Positions 1 to 11,787 of a stretch of 64,000 bases of DNA are shown here, piece after piece (position 1 is the stretch's first letter; each line of letters begins with the position of its first letter). The DNA is from Pachypanchax playfairii (taxonomy: Eukaryota; Chordata; Actinopteri; Cyprinodontiformes; Aplocheilidae), in NCBI GenBank assembly GCA_006937955.1, contig SSNP01000042.1, positions 2,652,015 to 2,716,014 on the forward strand, written 5' to 3'. The notes under the pieces are model-generated. The model searched no databases. It saw only the letters and a program-made list of their open reading frames with translations, and was not told the DNA's origin. The position numbers and the translations under genes are program-made.

Positions 1-648
1 CAATCCGTTTATCAAATCAGAATTATCAAACCAGAATCTGGAGCGTTCCGTATGAGCAGGTAGAAAATAAAAGCCTGTTCTTTTGTTCCACCAGATTTTC
101 CTTTAACGTTCTTTAAAATGAAAATTTCATCGTCTTTAGGCCATAAAAATCTCTCAGCATTAGAGGGAACGAGCGTGCTGTGCTGCCTCGTTCAGCACCT
201 TCCAGGATTTTTTTTTTTTTTTTAATATTCCTTTAGTTATTGAGTTCCCGTGTTTTTAAAAAATGAACACCACAGAAGGCCAACAGCTCTGTGTTTCTGT
301 CAGTGAAGGAATTTTTCCACTGAAAAAAAATGTGCAAAAGAACGAGCGTGAAACAAACAAAAGGAAACACAAAAAGCAACATGACACACAACTTTCATTC
401 CAGATTTCATGATGTGGTTAAAACTAATGAAAAGATCATGTTAAATACAAATATCATCTATTATTTTCTCTCTATTATGGCCCAGTGCCAGGTCTGTGTG
501 GACAGTGTGACAGTCAGATGTTAAGAGGTTCAGGTGGATCATGTCGTTATAATCTTATTCAACCTTTGGAATTTATCTCATGATCACTGTTAGTAAGAAA
601 TACAAACACAGTGACTCATGAGAAAGGAAGAAAATCTACACGGTGAGC

Positions 649-652
<4 letters not shown>
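1..652. other. Non-coding sequence, nothing recognised
   Basis: AT-rich sequence with homopolymer runs (a T-run near 210-223). Only short chance reading frames occur and no exon with plausible splice sites is seen. It ends where a long (GT)n microsatellite starts. Confidence 0.5.

Positions 653-734
<82 letters not shown>
653..734. repeat. (GT)n microsatellite, about 40 units
   Basis: An uninterrupted GT dinucleotide run of about 80 bases, the longest of four GT runs in this block. It sits directly before the first copy of a 324-bp tandem repeat, and each later copy is also preceded by a shorter GT run. The Cys-Val and Thr-His reading frames across it are artefacts of the dinucleotide. Confidence 0.95.
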
Positions 735-738
<4 letters not shown>

Positions 739-1022
739 TTGTATTTCTGACCTCCTGGGGACCCGTTTCCTGACTTTTACTATCTTTCTGGGGTCCGAGG
801 GTTCTTGTGGGGACCGAAGCCTGGTCCCCATGAGGGGGACTCCCCTTTTTAGGGTTAGGGGTTAGGTTTATAGGTATGGTGTGAATAGAGTTTTAGTTAG
901 TCTTAGGGTTAGTTATAGATCAGTAATGGTTAAGGTTAGGAAAAGGGTTTGGGTTAGGTATAAATCTAGTTACTAAAATCAATGGAAGTCAATGGACGGT
1001 CCCCATAAGGATACCAAAACAC

Positions 1023-1062
<40 letters not shown>

Positions 1063-1348
1063 TTGTATTTCTGACCTCCTGGGGACCCGTTTCCTGACTT
1101 TTACTATCTTTCTGGGGTCCGAGGGTTCTTGTGGGGACCGAAGCCTGGTCCCCATGAGGGGGACTCCCCTTTTTAGGGTTAGGGGTTAGGTTTATAGGTA
1201 TGGTGTGAATAGAGTTTTAGTTAGTCTTAGGGTTAGTTATAGATCAGTAATGGTTAAGGTTAGGAAAAGGGTTTGGGTTAGGTATAAATCTAGTTACTAA
1301 AATCAATGGAAGTCAATGGACGGTCCCCATAAGGATACCAAAACACAC

Positions 1349-1386
<38 letters not shown>

Positions 1387-1672
1387 TTGTATTTCTGACC
1401 TCCTGGGGACCCGTTTCCTGACTTTTACTATCTTTCTGGGGTCCGAGGGTTCTTGTGGGGACCGAAGCCTGGTCCCCATGAGGGGGACTCCCCTTTTTAG
1501 GGTTAGGGGTTAGGTTTATAGGTATGGTGTGAATAGAGTTTTAGTTAGTCTTAGGGTTAGTTATAGACCAGTAATGGTTAAGGTTAGGAAAAGGGTTTGG
1601 GTTAGGTATAAATCTAGTTACTAAAATCAATGGAAGTCAATGGACGGTCCCCATAAGGATAGCAAAACACAC

Positions 1673-1719
<47 letters not shown>
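735..1719. repeat. Three tandem copies of a 324-bp unit with (GT)n junctions
   Basis: The same unit starts at 735, 1059 and 1383, exactly 324 bases apart. The copies are almost identical; a visible change is ATAGATCAG to ATAGACCAG in copy 3. Each unit begins GGGTTTGTATTTCTGACC, carries a G/C hairpin (TGGGGACC, 7-nt loop, GGTCCCCA), then a TTAGGG-like stretch with several GGTTAGG motifs, then GGTCCCCATAAGGATA, and ends in (GT)n. Similar GGTCCCC-rich sequence is familiar from teleost introns, from memory. The frames encoding the same Leu-Leu-Gly-Thr-Arg peptide in each copy reflect repetition only. Confidence 0.9.
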
Positions 1720-1722
<3 letters not shown>

Positions 1723-3294
1723 AAGAACTGTGCTCAGTCTGAGCTTTGGATTAGGATGGGAGCAACTGCTGGAAAATGCGTAGCCAAAAGAAAAGGTTTC
1801 TATCAAGTGAAGGGGGGTGGGAGGAGTGGAGGGGGGGGGTGGGAGGAGTGGAGATGAAGACTGCACCCTGTTCCCGTCCCGGGAGAAACAGAGGAAACTG
1901 TTTCCTACACTGTGAGATGACGGAACAAGACATCCACCCAGCAGGTAACACACTCACACTGAAGTCCAACATGCAGCTACCTTCTCTAACAAGGATGCAC
2001 GATACATGCACAAGAACACACCTGCAGTCTGCATGAGCAGCCCACCTGCACATGTAAAGCTGAGCTAAATCAAAACACACACAGGAGCAATTAGTCACAC
2101 ATTTGTCAGATTCCTTTATCCACACTCACAAACACACAAATGATCTACAAGTTCACACACACTGTGCTGTACAAACACACCTAAGATTGCTTTTTGGTTG
2201 AGAAACTTACGGGCATCTGCCAGCATGCTTCAAGGGCTCATTCTCCGGGGCCCCAGCCTTTCTGTTTCAGCAGCAACACTGCAATTTGGGTGTGCCGTTG
2301 GGCCAGAGATAAGTATAGGCTGACTAATGTGCACTTAGGATCCAGGGAGAAATACTTAGGACTAAATGTTTAATTTGTGTTTGTTCAACACATGTCCAAT
2401 TTGGGGGCTGGTGTCTTTTTCAAAGAGTCCGACAACAAATAATTAAGACTCTCCAGATCGGCCACAAGCTTAAAATGGTGGATTGGATTGGGTTTTTTTT
2501 TTTCCTCTTTGCCATGAAGGTGAATGACATCTTCACAAAAAACAACATCTGGAAACACTTTAATGTGCAACACTGTGGTCAGAGGATGGATGTGCAGCTC
2601 AGTGTGAGTAGTAAATGAAACAACAAACGTCTATTCAAAGCAGATTTCAGCTGCGCATCAGGATGGAGCGACAACTCGTTTCTCTTCTCATAACTTTGTC
2701 TGTCTCTCTGCTGTCAGCTACCTTAATATTTTAGTTTTTCCAGCTGCTTGAACTCTCTTTTTGCTGCTGATGAGTCTCTCTGTATCACAGACAAAGGCCT
2801 CGAAAAGCATGTGGTATCAGAGAAAACCACAGATTTGTTTTTTAAAGCTGAGTTGCTTTCCATTAACACCAGTATGGACAATTTACCTTGAAGTCAGTGA
2901 AAAGAAAATTACTCTGAAATGTACATTTTCAGTACAGCTTATGGCCCTAAGAATATTCTCATTAAGAAATAAACGAGATGCTGCAAGTATGATATAAGAA
3001 AAAAACTCTTCAAATAAACCTGGAAATGTCTAATTAAAAATGCTAATTCCCATTTAAATTAAACAATTCTAGAATGTTTAAACAAATTCTAAAAGTGAAA
3101 ATACAGGCTCAAAAAAAGAAAAGTACGTCTGTGGAATTTAAATTAAAAAAAATCAAATAAATCATCAGCCTCTTCTAATTCGCATTTTTTCTTTAAATAA
3201 ATCCAAGAGAAGAGGAATTTCTTCCAGCTGGATTTGATTGTTATTATTTATCAGATGCAGTTTAGAGGTTTATTGACCGCCTGTTGTCAGCGCT
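1720..3294. other. Non-coding intergenic sequence
   Basis: No exon or known mobile element is recognised. A short G-rich direct duplication (GTGGGAGGAGTGGAG, twice) lies at about 1817-1853, followed by AT-rich sequence. Confidence 0.45.
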
Positions 3295-3935
3295 GCTTCC
3301 CACAGATGAAGAAGAGAGGTTTGTGGGAGGACAGGGAGGGGGCTGCAGGTCTCCCCCAGACAGCCATGCAGGCCGGGACAATGTGCTGAATTGGCAGCCT
3401 ATATATAAGTCTGCCATTTGGACACTCTGATGCTACTTTACCTTATGAGGGAACGTCAAGTCGCAGCACCTGCTCAAAACAAAATGCCTTTGGAGATCAA
3501 CTTCAGCGCCCCCCCACCACAACACGCACATACACACGCACGCACACCTCTGCCCCCCCCCCCCCTTACATGGATTGTTTTTCAGACGGACACTGAGTCT
3601 CACTTAGAGCAGGCGCACTTTAGGTGCCTTGGATCGGGGGGTGTTAAACAATTAAACAACTTGTTTGGAATCGTGCATGAGAGCGCAGGCCCGTGTGAGA
3701 CAGGCCCGGACAGGAGGCTCTGTGAAGCCAGGCCGTTAGAGTTCTGAATGCGGGACATCTGATGCATTCAGGGAAAATTCGGAGGAAAAAGGGTTCCACG
3801 TGCTAATTTAACTTCCAAAAGTGATTCAAACTTCGCTAAAAGAGTTTGGAAATCACTGATCAGCTGCTCAGACTTTGCGTTTCCTGTTTAGTGGTTTTCA
3901 AACTCATTGTTGTCTTTCATGAGTGATCTCCCTCC

Positions 3936-3984
<49 letters not shown>

Positions 3985-4480
3985 GTTACTCTGAAAGCTT
4001 CTTATCTGCGGGCGGGCAGAAGCTTATCTCGGAGGTGTAGTGTGGCTCTAAATATGGGGAACACCCTGAAGTGGACTTATCACGCGTTTCCACGCCGTTT
4101 GTCGTGCGCCTTGTCCTCCCGTAGCCTCCTGTCCCATCCTCACCGTGAACTCTGGGCAGCCAAGCCTCCTCACGGGAGCCGCTGAAGGCTGGCCGATCAT
4201 GGGATTAGAAACAGAAACAGTTCACGCACGCACGCACACACATGTCCGGCTCAAGTTCAAAAACACCCGCATTTGGTTTTCACGCGCTCACGGCTGCATA
4301 AAGCCGCACGAGTGCCACTTTTTTTTAAGTTAAACACTGTTAAAACACTGAAAACACGTTTAATGACAGAGAACCCAGACGAACCAACAGAACCAACATT
4401 TGTGTTCTGCTTTGTTAAAAACTCACGCACTCTTCCAGGGTCAATCCGTGACCTCCAGAGAGGAAAGTAACTCGGGCCTT
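3295..4480. promoter_or_regulatory. Possible regulatory block, moderately GC-rich
   Basis: The base composition rises above the AT-rich surroundings. A TATA-like TATATATAAG lies near 3400-3409, a CArG-like CTAAATATGG near 4048-4057, and two TTATC (GATA-type) motifs near 3999-4028. There is no convincing coding frame. These motifs are short and could be chance; conservation with other fish would be the test. Confidence 0.25.
3930..3979. repeat. (CCCT)n followed by (CT)n microsatellite
   Basis: Four CCCT units run straight into about 17 CT units. It is a simple pyrimidine tract within the possible regulatory block. Confidence 0.9.
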
Positions 4481-4519
4481 GACGGTGAGACTCTTTTCTG
4501 TCCTCTGCAGTAACTCCTG

Positions 4520-5960
4520 TCTGTTGTGTTTGTGAGTGCGTGAGCGCGCGCGCGTCTGTGTGAACTCAAGGCTCTACAGTTTCGCCGCAGGGCTAAGATG
4601 TGCTCTGCGGAGCCGGGAACGCGCACCTGGACCAGCGCGTGGCGTTCAGAGGGCCACCGCTGCGTGACGGGAAACCTCTGAAACTGTGCGCGCGCGGTGA
4701 ATCTGAAGGATGGGCTGACTTCAACACCTTTTTGATTTTTTTCAAATACTTTTTAAATGATACCTGTATTTTAAAAATATAATCACACCTAAAAGTTGTT
4801 GTGCAACATGTTAAAAACAATTCTTCTAAGTGTTTTATTGCGCACTAACTGACACGCCGTGTTGCGCTTCCACAAGCGTTTCAGTTAATGGGAAATGACA
4901 GAGATTCACTGGAGGATAAAATGCTTCTGCTTGTTTTGCACCATATAATTGTCCCTTCCATGTTTGAAAACCTTGTTTTACAAACTTTTAATTTGGATTA
5001 AATAAATGAGAAAATAATAAGCCGCGCATGTTGTGCTTGTTTGGAGCCTCAGACTGGAATAAAATTCCAACTATTTGTAAAGCGATTTGATTCTCATTCC
5101 TGAACTCATATTTTTAATTATTTGCAGGTGAACGCAACAAATACACGCAACTACAACTTGTGTGGCTTCTACAGGAATTAATTAATTGATTAATGTGTTT
5201 AGAAATGTTATTAAATTCCGCAACACAGTCCAAGTTCCAAGTTGTTATTTAAAAAAAACATCATTTTTAATGGGGTTTTACATTTGTGGAAAGGGTCGAA
5301 ATAGAAAACTTTTGTAAAACAACCTGAGTGAGTTCTTGCTGCAGGTCCCTTAAGGACGGCAGAGGCTAATCACTGTCCCGAGTCGCAGGTTTAAATACTG
5401 TGATGCAGCCCGAATCTACAGCTGTCATCTCTGTTTGTTGCGCAGCGGAGATAAGCGAAGTGCGCACCGACTTTTCAAAACAAACAGTCCACAGACACGC
5501 CGGTACCGGCTGCAGCTGCCCCAGCGGTGCAACAGGACGTCTCTTACCTCATTCACTCCTTCCACAGTCGCTGCGGCCCCTCGTTCAAACCGGAAGATAG
5601 TCAGTGTGTGGATGAGAACCAGGAGTCAGTTCACACAGACTTCAAATCCCGTGCGTAAAGTCACCATCGTTGGAGCGTGTCGGGGACTTTGGTAACTCCT
5701 CCGGTTGCGCGCCGCCGGGGATCTGAAAGTCTGAATCAAACACTTCGGCGTCGTTGTCAGAAGTGGCACCGAGCCAAAAGGAGCCGCCAGTCGGAGGATC
5801 TTCGAAAAGTATTTTGGGGTTATTTCCCGTCCGGCACTGTGTGGAGGCTTCAGTGAGAGTGCAGGGCAAAGAGGCAGCGACAGGATAACCCCTCCTCTCC
5901 TCCGTCCTCTCCCTCCCTTCTTCTCTCACACCCTCTCTCACTCCACTCTTTATCTTTCTG
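4520..5960. promoter_or_regulatory. CpG-dense promoter-like region
   Basis: Two blocks, about 4530-4705 and 5430-5800, are dense in CpG (for example GAGCGCGCGCGCGTCTG, and GGTTGCGCGCCGCCGGGGAT), unlike the CpG-poor DNA around them. In vertebrates such blocks usually mark promoters and first exons. A good minus-strand splice donor lies at 5546-5547. Human gene order SOX6-C11orf58-PLEKHA7, with SOX6 transcribed away from C11orf58, would place a sox6 5' end on this side of smap. The sox6 link is inference from synteny; no SOX6 protein sequence is seen. Confidence 0.4.
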
Positions 5961-5975
5961 CTTGTCTCTGTCACT
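5548..5975 (-). other. Candidate 5' non-coding exon on the minus strand
   Basis: Read on the minus strand, a GA-rich then GC-rich stretch ends GGAGTGAATGAG followed by gtaagag, a near-consensus splice donor at 5546-5547. The 110-residue frame inside (5642-5974) resembles no protein I know, so a 5' untranslated leader is more likely than coding sequence. The upstream edge is a guess. If real, the exon would belong to a gene transcribed leftwards, with sox6 the synteny-based candidate. Confidence 0.3.
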
Positions 5976-5990
5976 TTCCTTAAGACGATT

Positions 5991-7207
5991 GTTCACAAAC
6001 ATAAAAGCTACAAAAAGTGAATTTAGTTTCCCAACACGTGCTTTAGTTTACTTTGCGTTGTAAGTTTGTTTCCACGTGTTCACTTTGTGGATTAGTTTAG
6101 TCCGTGGTCGTGCGTGTGCGAGTGTGTTTCTGACACCTGGTATTTAATCAGTAGTTTATAAAACTGTAGAATATTTTGTTGCTCATAAACAATGTGAGAA
6201 ATTATCCCAAAGGAAGGAAAATGATCAAGTTAATGATGCCGAGAAATGTTCCTCATTGGGCCAATAAAATCATTTAAATCCACTGTTACAAGAAAAAAGC
6301 GCCTAATTGTGGTTTTCTGTTTCTTTTCTTCTTTTCACATTTTAATAAAAGTTTACAATAAAAAGTTGACATTAATTCCTAAAAGACCGATAATTACCCT
6401 TATGTTAAAATATTTACTTTCTCATCAGTAACCGGGTGACAGACGTTTTTCTTCAACTTGCTGAAAAGTAGAAACATATTGAAAACGGATTCATGTGACC
6501 AGAAGACAAAAACCTGCTGGAAAGGTTGAAGAACAAAAGCTTCAAGTCCACTGCACGCGACTGATTTGTGGTGAGTTTCTGCGTCTCGTCGGAGGTGAGA
6601 GCGTTGATGCTCCTTCTCTCAATACGTCTCCTCTCACGCCACCTGTTGGTAGGTCCACAGCAGCTGATGTGCACAGATGTGTGACCACCTTTGAAAATAA
6701 ATCTGCAAAATAAATCTTTTGTCAGTAACAAAAACAAAAAGGCAAATATGCCATTCCAAGTTTATTTTATCAAACACAATCGTGAAAAAATGAACAACTA
6801 AAGCAATAAAGTTCATTTATTTTCACTCATCTTCATAAAACTAAAGTTCTCAGTAAAGAAAGCACACTAACCTGATTCATATCAATCATTTACAACCACA
6901 TGATGTGACAGCTGTCTGATTTTTTTATCTTTCAGCCTGCATTCACTGACTGACAATGAAAGCAGGTTTTACTTACCAAAATTTCTGGGGAAATTAAATT
7001 AAATGAAAAAAAAACCTTTAAGATTAGAGAAATGTCGTACTTGATCAGTCCTGTGTTTACTGAGTTTACTGAAGAGATTTCCTGTATTTAAATCTGAGGA
7101 TGGCTGGATTCAGAATACTGAACTGCTCAGCAAATGTTTGTAGTTATTATGCATCAATGACATTCACACACGTATGACAGAATAAACTTCTCAGTCATAA
7201 CATACAA
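5991..7207. other. Non-coding AT-rich sequence
   Basis: No exon, RNA gene or recognisable mobile element was found. Reading frames on both strands are short and without family features. Confidence 0.4.
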
Positions 7208-7850
7208 CTGGGCTGACTTTGGTTATCAAACTCCTCTCCTGTGGAACCAGCTTCCACTTTTAATCCATGAAGCAGACACCTTAAGAATAAGCTTAAAACT
7301 TTTCTGCTCAGACTGTATGAAAGTTACTGTAAAACAAGTTCACTGGTATTTTACACTGAACTATGGTCCTAATACACAGTCAGGACCATAAATATGGACA
7401 TTGACACAATTTAAGCATTTTTGGTTGAGTACATCCACAAATTATACAAACTGCTGTAATTTCTACACCGGTCACCTGATTTGGATGTAAATACCCTCAA
7501 ATTAAAGCTGACAGTCTGCAGTTATCACACAAAATGTTTGTTTCACTTCAAATCCATTGTGGTGATGTACACAACCAACTGTATGTGGTGATTTAAAATG
7601 CCAGCAAATTACAAACAGGTAAGCAGAAGGATTAAAAGATTTAAAACCCTTTATAGAGCTTTTAAAGGAGATGTGATTATTCAGTCCAACACAGAATTGT
7701 CCAAACTGATGCTCTCAATCCCAGATTTAATACAACGGAGCACCTTGTTGATGTCTCTTGTGTGACATATGACATATGACATATGAAACAGGATATGACA
7801 GGATGCAAACTCATGAGAAGTGTTCTGCCACCTTGTAAAAACATCTCATT
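7208..7850. mobile_element. Degenerate repeat fragments
   Basis: At 7208-7330 the + strand reads CTCCTGTGGAACCAGCTTCC and following bases, wording seen in the 3' part of many fish retroposons (Trp-Asn-Gln-Leu-Pro). From about 7379, CAGTCAGGACCATAAATATG and TTGACACAATTT resemble the end of fish Tc1/mariner-type elements. No intact frame or clean terminal repeats are left, so family and borders are uncertain. A short ACATATG tandem lies at about 7765-7785. Confidence 0.35.
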
Positions 7851-8112
7851 CTGACTTCAGTGGAATTCTAATGGCCTAAATACACCAACTCATATGACTA
7901 ACTCATATATGCATCAAGAATTTGTTGTGATGTCAGATGAAAAAGGATCCAAATGCAGGCAGGAAAAGGGGACTCAAAGGTTAAAACACCTGGAGAGTAA
8001 GAGCAATGGGCAATAAACAGAACTGTGAACAGGTGTGGTAAATTAAACAGATCACTGAGGAACAGACAACAAGGAAATCACAAACACAACGAGCAGAACA
8101 GACTCATAACCA

Positions 8113-9282
8113 CAAAGAACTTTCGCTCGTACTTTCAGGCCAGAAGTTTTAATGTTGCATTAGGAAATTGTGCCTCTGCTGTGTCACCTCTTACCTGTGG
8201 AGTTCCCCAAGGTTCTATTTTGGGTCCACTTCTTTTTAACTTGTATCTTTTACCACTGGCAGGCATTTTAAAGAAACTTCAGGTGAATTACCACCTTTAT
8301 GCCGATGACTGTCAGTTATATGTGGCCCTAAAATCAACTGATCCAGTGCAACCCCTTTCTGATTGTATGGATGAGATTAAGACTTGGCTCTCTGATAATT
8401 TTCTCCACTTAAACGAGTCTAAATTGGAAGCTATACTGTTTTTCCCTTGTTCTCCTGCTGCTGTAGTCCCGACTCTGCCCTCCTGCTTGTCGGCTCTACT
8501 GAAACCGAACATCAAAAATCTGGGGGTTATCTTTGACTCTGACCTCAGATTTGATGTCCAGATTAATCAGGTTGTTAGATCCTGTTTTTTCCACCTCCGT
8601 AGGCTGACCAAGTTAAAACCCATTTTGAGGAGAAAAGATCTTCACTCAGTCATCCATGTGACATTGTGACATCACGCCTTGATTACGCCAACTCTCTGTT
8701 ACATGGTGCTCCTTCATCCGCAATAGTTCGTCTCCAGTTAGTACAAAATGCTGCTGCACAATTTTTAACTGGGACTACTTTGAAACAACATATCACCCTG
8801 TACTGGCTAATCTGCACTGGCTGCCAATCCGCTATCGGATTAAATTTAAGATCCTTTTATTTGCTTTTAAATCTTTGCATGAGCTCGGGCCACCCTACTT
8901 GGTGCAGCTTCTCTGTCCCTATGTCCCGAGGCGTTCCCTGAGGTCCTCTGAGCAGCACCTGCTGCAGGTTCGTCCAGCCCGCTATAAGGCCCGCGGTGAG
9001 CGGGCGTTCTCAGTTTGCGCCCCTTAGTTTATGGAACCAGCTCCCCCTGACGGTCAGACTCGCCCCATCTCTTAGTATTTTTAACATCCGTTTAAAGACT
9101 TACTTTTATTCTCAGGCTTTTAACTCTGTTGAGGCAGTCTAACCCCTTGCTGACCTTATTTTAGTGTTTTTATGTTTGTTTTTATAGTATGTTTATTTTT
9201 ATCTCTGTATTTGTTGTTTTTATTTGTGTACAGCACTTTGGTCTGCGTCACTGCAGTTTTTAAATGTGCTTTATAAATAAAT
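8113..9282 (+). mobile_element. 5'-truncated L2-like LINE, reverse transcriptase part
   Basis: Two adjoining frames (to 8669 and from 8666) encode the 3' half of a non-LTR reverse transcriptase. The GVPQGSILGPLLF motif and catalytic YADD box are visible, followed by SRLDYANSLLHGA and, further on with frame breaks, the Leu-Trp-Asn-Gln-Leu-Pro motif typical of L2-type elements. The frame break near 8665 and lack of endonuclease show a dead, 5'-truncated copy. Its end, TTTATAAATAAATTGATGATG, runs into a trinucleotide tail, as fish L2-like elements often do. The cell function is only retrotransposition, and this copy cannot do it. Orientation is +, upstream of smap. Confidence 0.8.
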
Positions 9283-10029
<747 letters not shown>

Positions 10030-10245
10030 GTGACTTGTGTGTTCCTGATACTAGACCTTGTGTGCTATCCTTATTGCTCTTTTCTGCATTGTGCATATTT
10101 TTGTAGAGAACTTCAATATGTATTACCCCAGATGTCAATGCAGAACTTCAAATATGACAATAAAAGTGTGCAGTAAAGAGTATGCAGTGTTTTTTTTATA
10201 TAATTCCCCTCTGGGGATGAATAAAGTATTTTTTAATTTTTTAAT
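10030..10245 (+). mobile_element. Candidate 3' tail of a + strand retroposon
   Basis: The stretch ends CCCCTCTGGGGATGAATAAA followed by an AT-rich tail, a common 3' end of fish non-LTR elements (GGGATGAATAAAGTA). No coding part remains. It abuts a LINE relic in the opposite orientation. Confidence 0.4.
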
Positions 10246-11270
10246 TTGAATTATTGTTCAAGATATATCTTGTTTTTCCCCCAGATTTTGATGGTTTTAC
10301 CCATCTTGTTACACGAGTGTTTAATTTCAAGCAGAGCTTTTGGCCTAAAATAACACCCAGAAATGTATTTTTATACACTCTATTGATTAATACATCATTT
10401 ATTTTCAATTCAACATTTGTAGGATTTTTTTTACTTCCAAACAACATAAATTTAGTTTCAGCTAAATTTACAAATAATTTATTTTTATCTATCAAACCAA
10501 TCTTTCAGTTGATCAATTTATGTTTCTACAACTTCCTTTTATACCCCCCCCCCCCCCACCCCCAAAAAAATGTTGTATCATCTTCAAACACAACACACCT
10601 CAGTATACTTGTGGCTCTAAATAAATCATCGATACATAAATATTTTGGCACCTTAAACTGAGCCTTGTGGAACACCACAAGTAATTTTAAGCATGCAGAC
10701 TTAGACTGGACCTGAAAATCTAAAACCTCTCTTTCTTCCACAATGTTCAGAAAGAATTAAATTAGATTTTCAGGTCCACAGTCCTCATCTAATCTGTCCT
10801 GCGTGTAGTTTATTTCCTTTGCCAGATTTGGACCCACATTGACAATAAAAACATTAAATCTGTTGACCAGCTCATTCTTATTTATGGCAGTCATATTGTT
10901 CAATGAGGTATATATTTAACTTTAGTTGTTTTTTTAGTGCTATTTAATATATTCCATGTTCCTTTAATGTTATTATCATCCAATATCTTACTATAATAAT
11001 CTATTTTACATTTCCTAATAATACTAGTTAATTTTTTATTTGATATTCTTTATACTTTTGTTCTTTTTGTTTCTTTTTTGCAAGGTATGAATTCCCTATA
11101 GAGAATATTATTTTATTAGGAGCATTCTGTAAACTCTTGGACATCCAAGGGCATTTTGAATACCTATTTTTGTGGCAATGTTGTTTAATTGAACAGTGGT
11201 TGTTATATTAATTTTTAAGTGTAAACAACTCATATGCTTTACCTATATTAGCTTCTTCACAGACACTCTT
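10241..11270 (-). mobile_element. Degenerate LINE, reverse transcriptase and linker, minus strand
   Basis: Read on the minus strand, from high to low coordinates: a linker with WNILNS near 10950, then FNVFIVNVGPNLAKEI (about 10850-10800), a reverse transcriptase scrap with CVVFEDDTTFF (about 10590) where the usual box is FADDT, then KLFVNLAETKFMLFGSKK and FLGVILGQKL (10490-10340). The order matches a non-LTR retrotransposon, but the central RT palm is shortened, frames shift, and the conserved Ala before the catalytic DD is Glu. A C-run at about 10544-10557 interrupts it. It is a fossil with no active function. Confidence 0.75.
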
Positions 11271-11559
11271 CTGGTTATATTTTAGTAATAAGAGCTGATG
11301 CATTCTCCATGGCGTCTGTAACAAGTGCTCGGTGTGAACCTGCTGTCATCTGTGAAGAGCACAGGGCACCAGTAGTGAATTGGCCAGTCTTTGTGTTCTC
11401 TGATAAATGTCCTGCACTGTGTTGGAATGTAAGCACTACCCCCACCTGTGGATGTCAGACCTCTGATACCACCCTCATGAATATTTTTTCCAGACTATTG
11501 CCTATCTCAACTTTAAAAGAAAACCTGACAGATTAAAGAATCTGTTAATTTTGCCTCTA

Positions 11560-11733
11560 AACGGTGCCTTCAATAACACATTCCTCCAGAAGGTGGCAGT
11601 CCAGAGCCCTGTTGTGAAACGACCGTAGAAGAAGACGTGTCGGAGGGGAGGTCGGGATTGTTGTCAAATCCAGCTAGCGTATGCTGCATGTTCTCCAATT
11701 CCTCTGCACATTTTGCTAAATCTGTTGTTTACA
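11560..11733 (+). promoter_or_regulatory. Likely smap promoter / 5' untranslated region
   Basis: CpGs reappear here (AAACGACCGTAGAAGAAGAC, GTCGGAGGGGAGGTCGGG) just upstream of the smap start, and no TATA box is seen, fitting a housekeeping promoter. The transcription start cannot be fixed from sequence alone. Confidence 0.4.
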
Positions 11734-11787
11734 ATGAGCTCACCAGAAGACAAGCACGGCACCAAACGACCAGCTTCTCCCACACAA
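11734..11787 (+). CDS. smap exon 1 (coding part)
   Basis: Fifty-four coding bases from ATG give MSSPEDKHGTKRPASPTQ and end at a consensus donor CAA|gtgagt. Human SMAP begins similarly, with Lys-Arg-Ser-Ala-Ser-Pro at the matching place. The exon ends in phase 0. Confidence 0.9.

Noticed and set aside
616..865. Frames of Thr-His or Cys-Val repeats
   Set aside because: They are the (GT)n microsatellite read in two directions.
3418..3747. 109-codon + strand frame after a TATA-like word
   Set aside because: It crosses a C-run and a CA-rich stretch and has no protein family; the TATA-like word alone is not enough.
5642..5974. 110-codon minus frame as a coding gene
   Set aside because: It resembles no known protein, and its GA-rich then CpG-rich composition suits a promoter or leader exon better.
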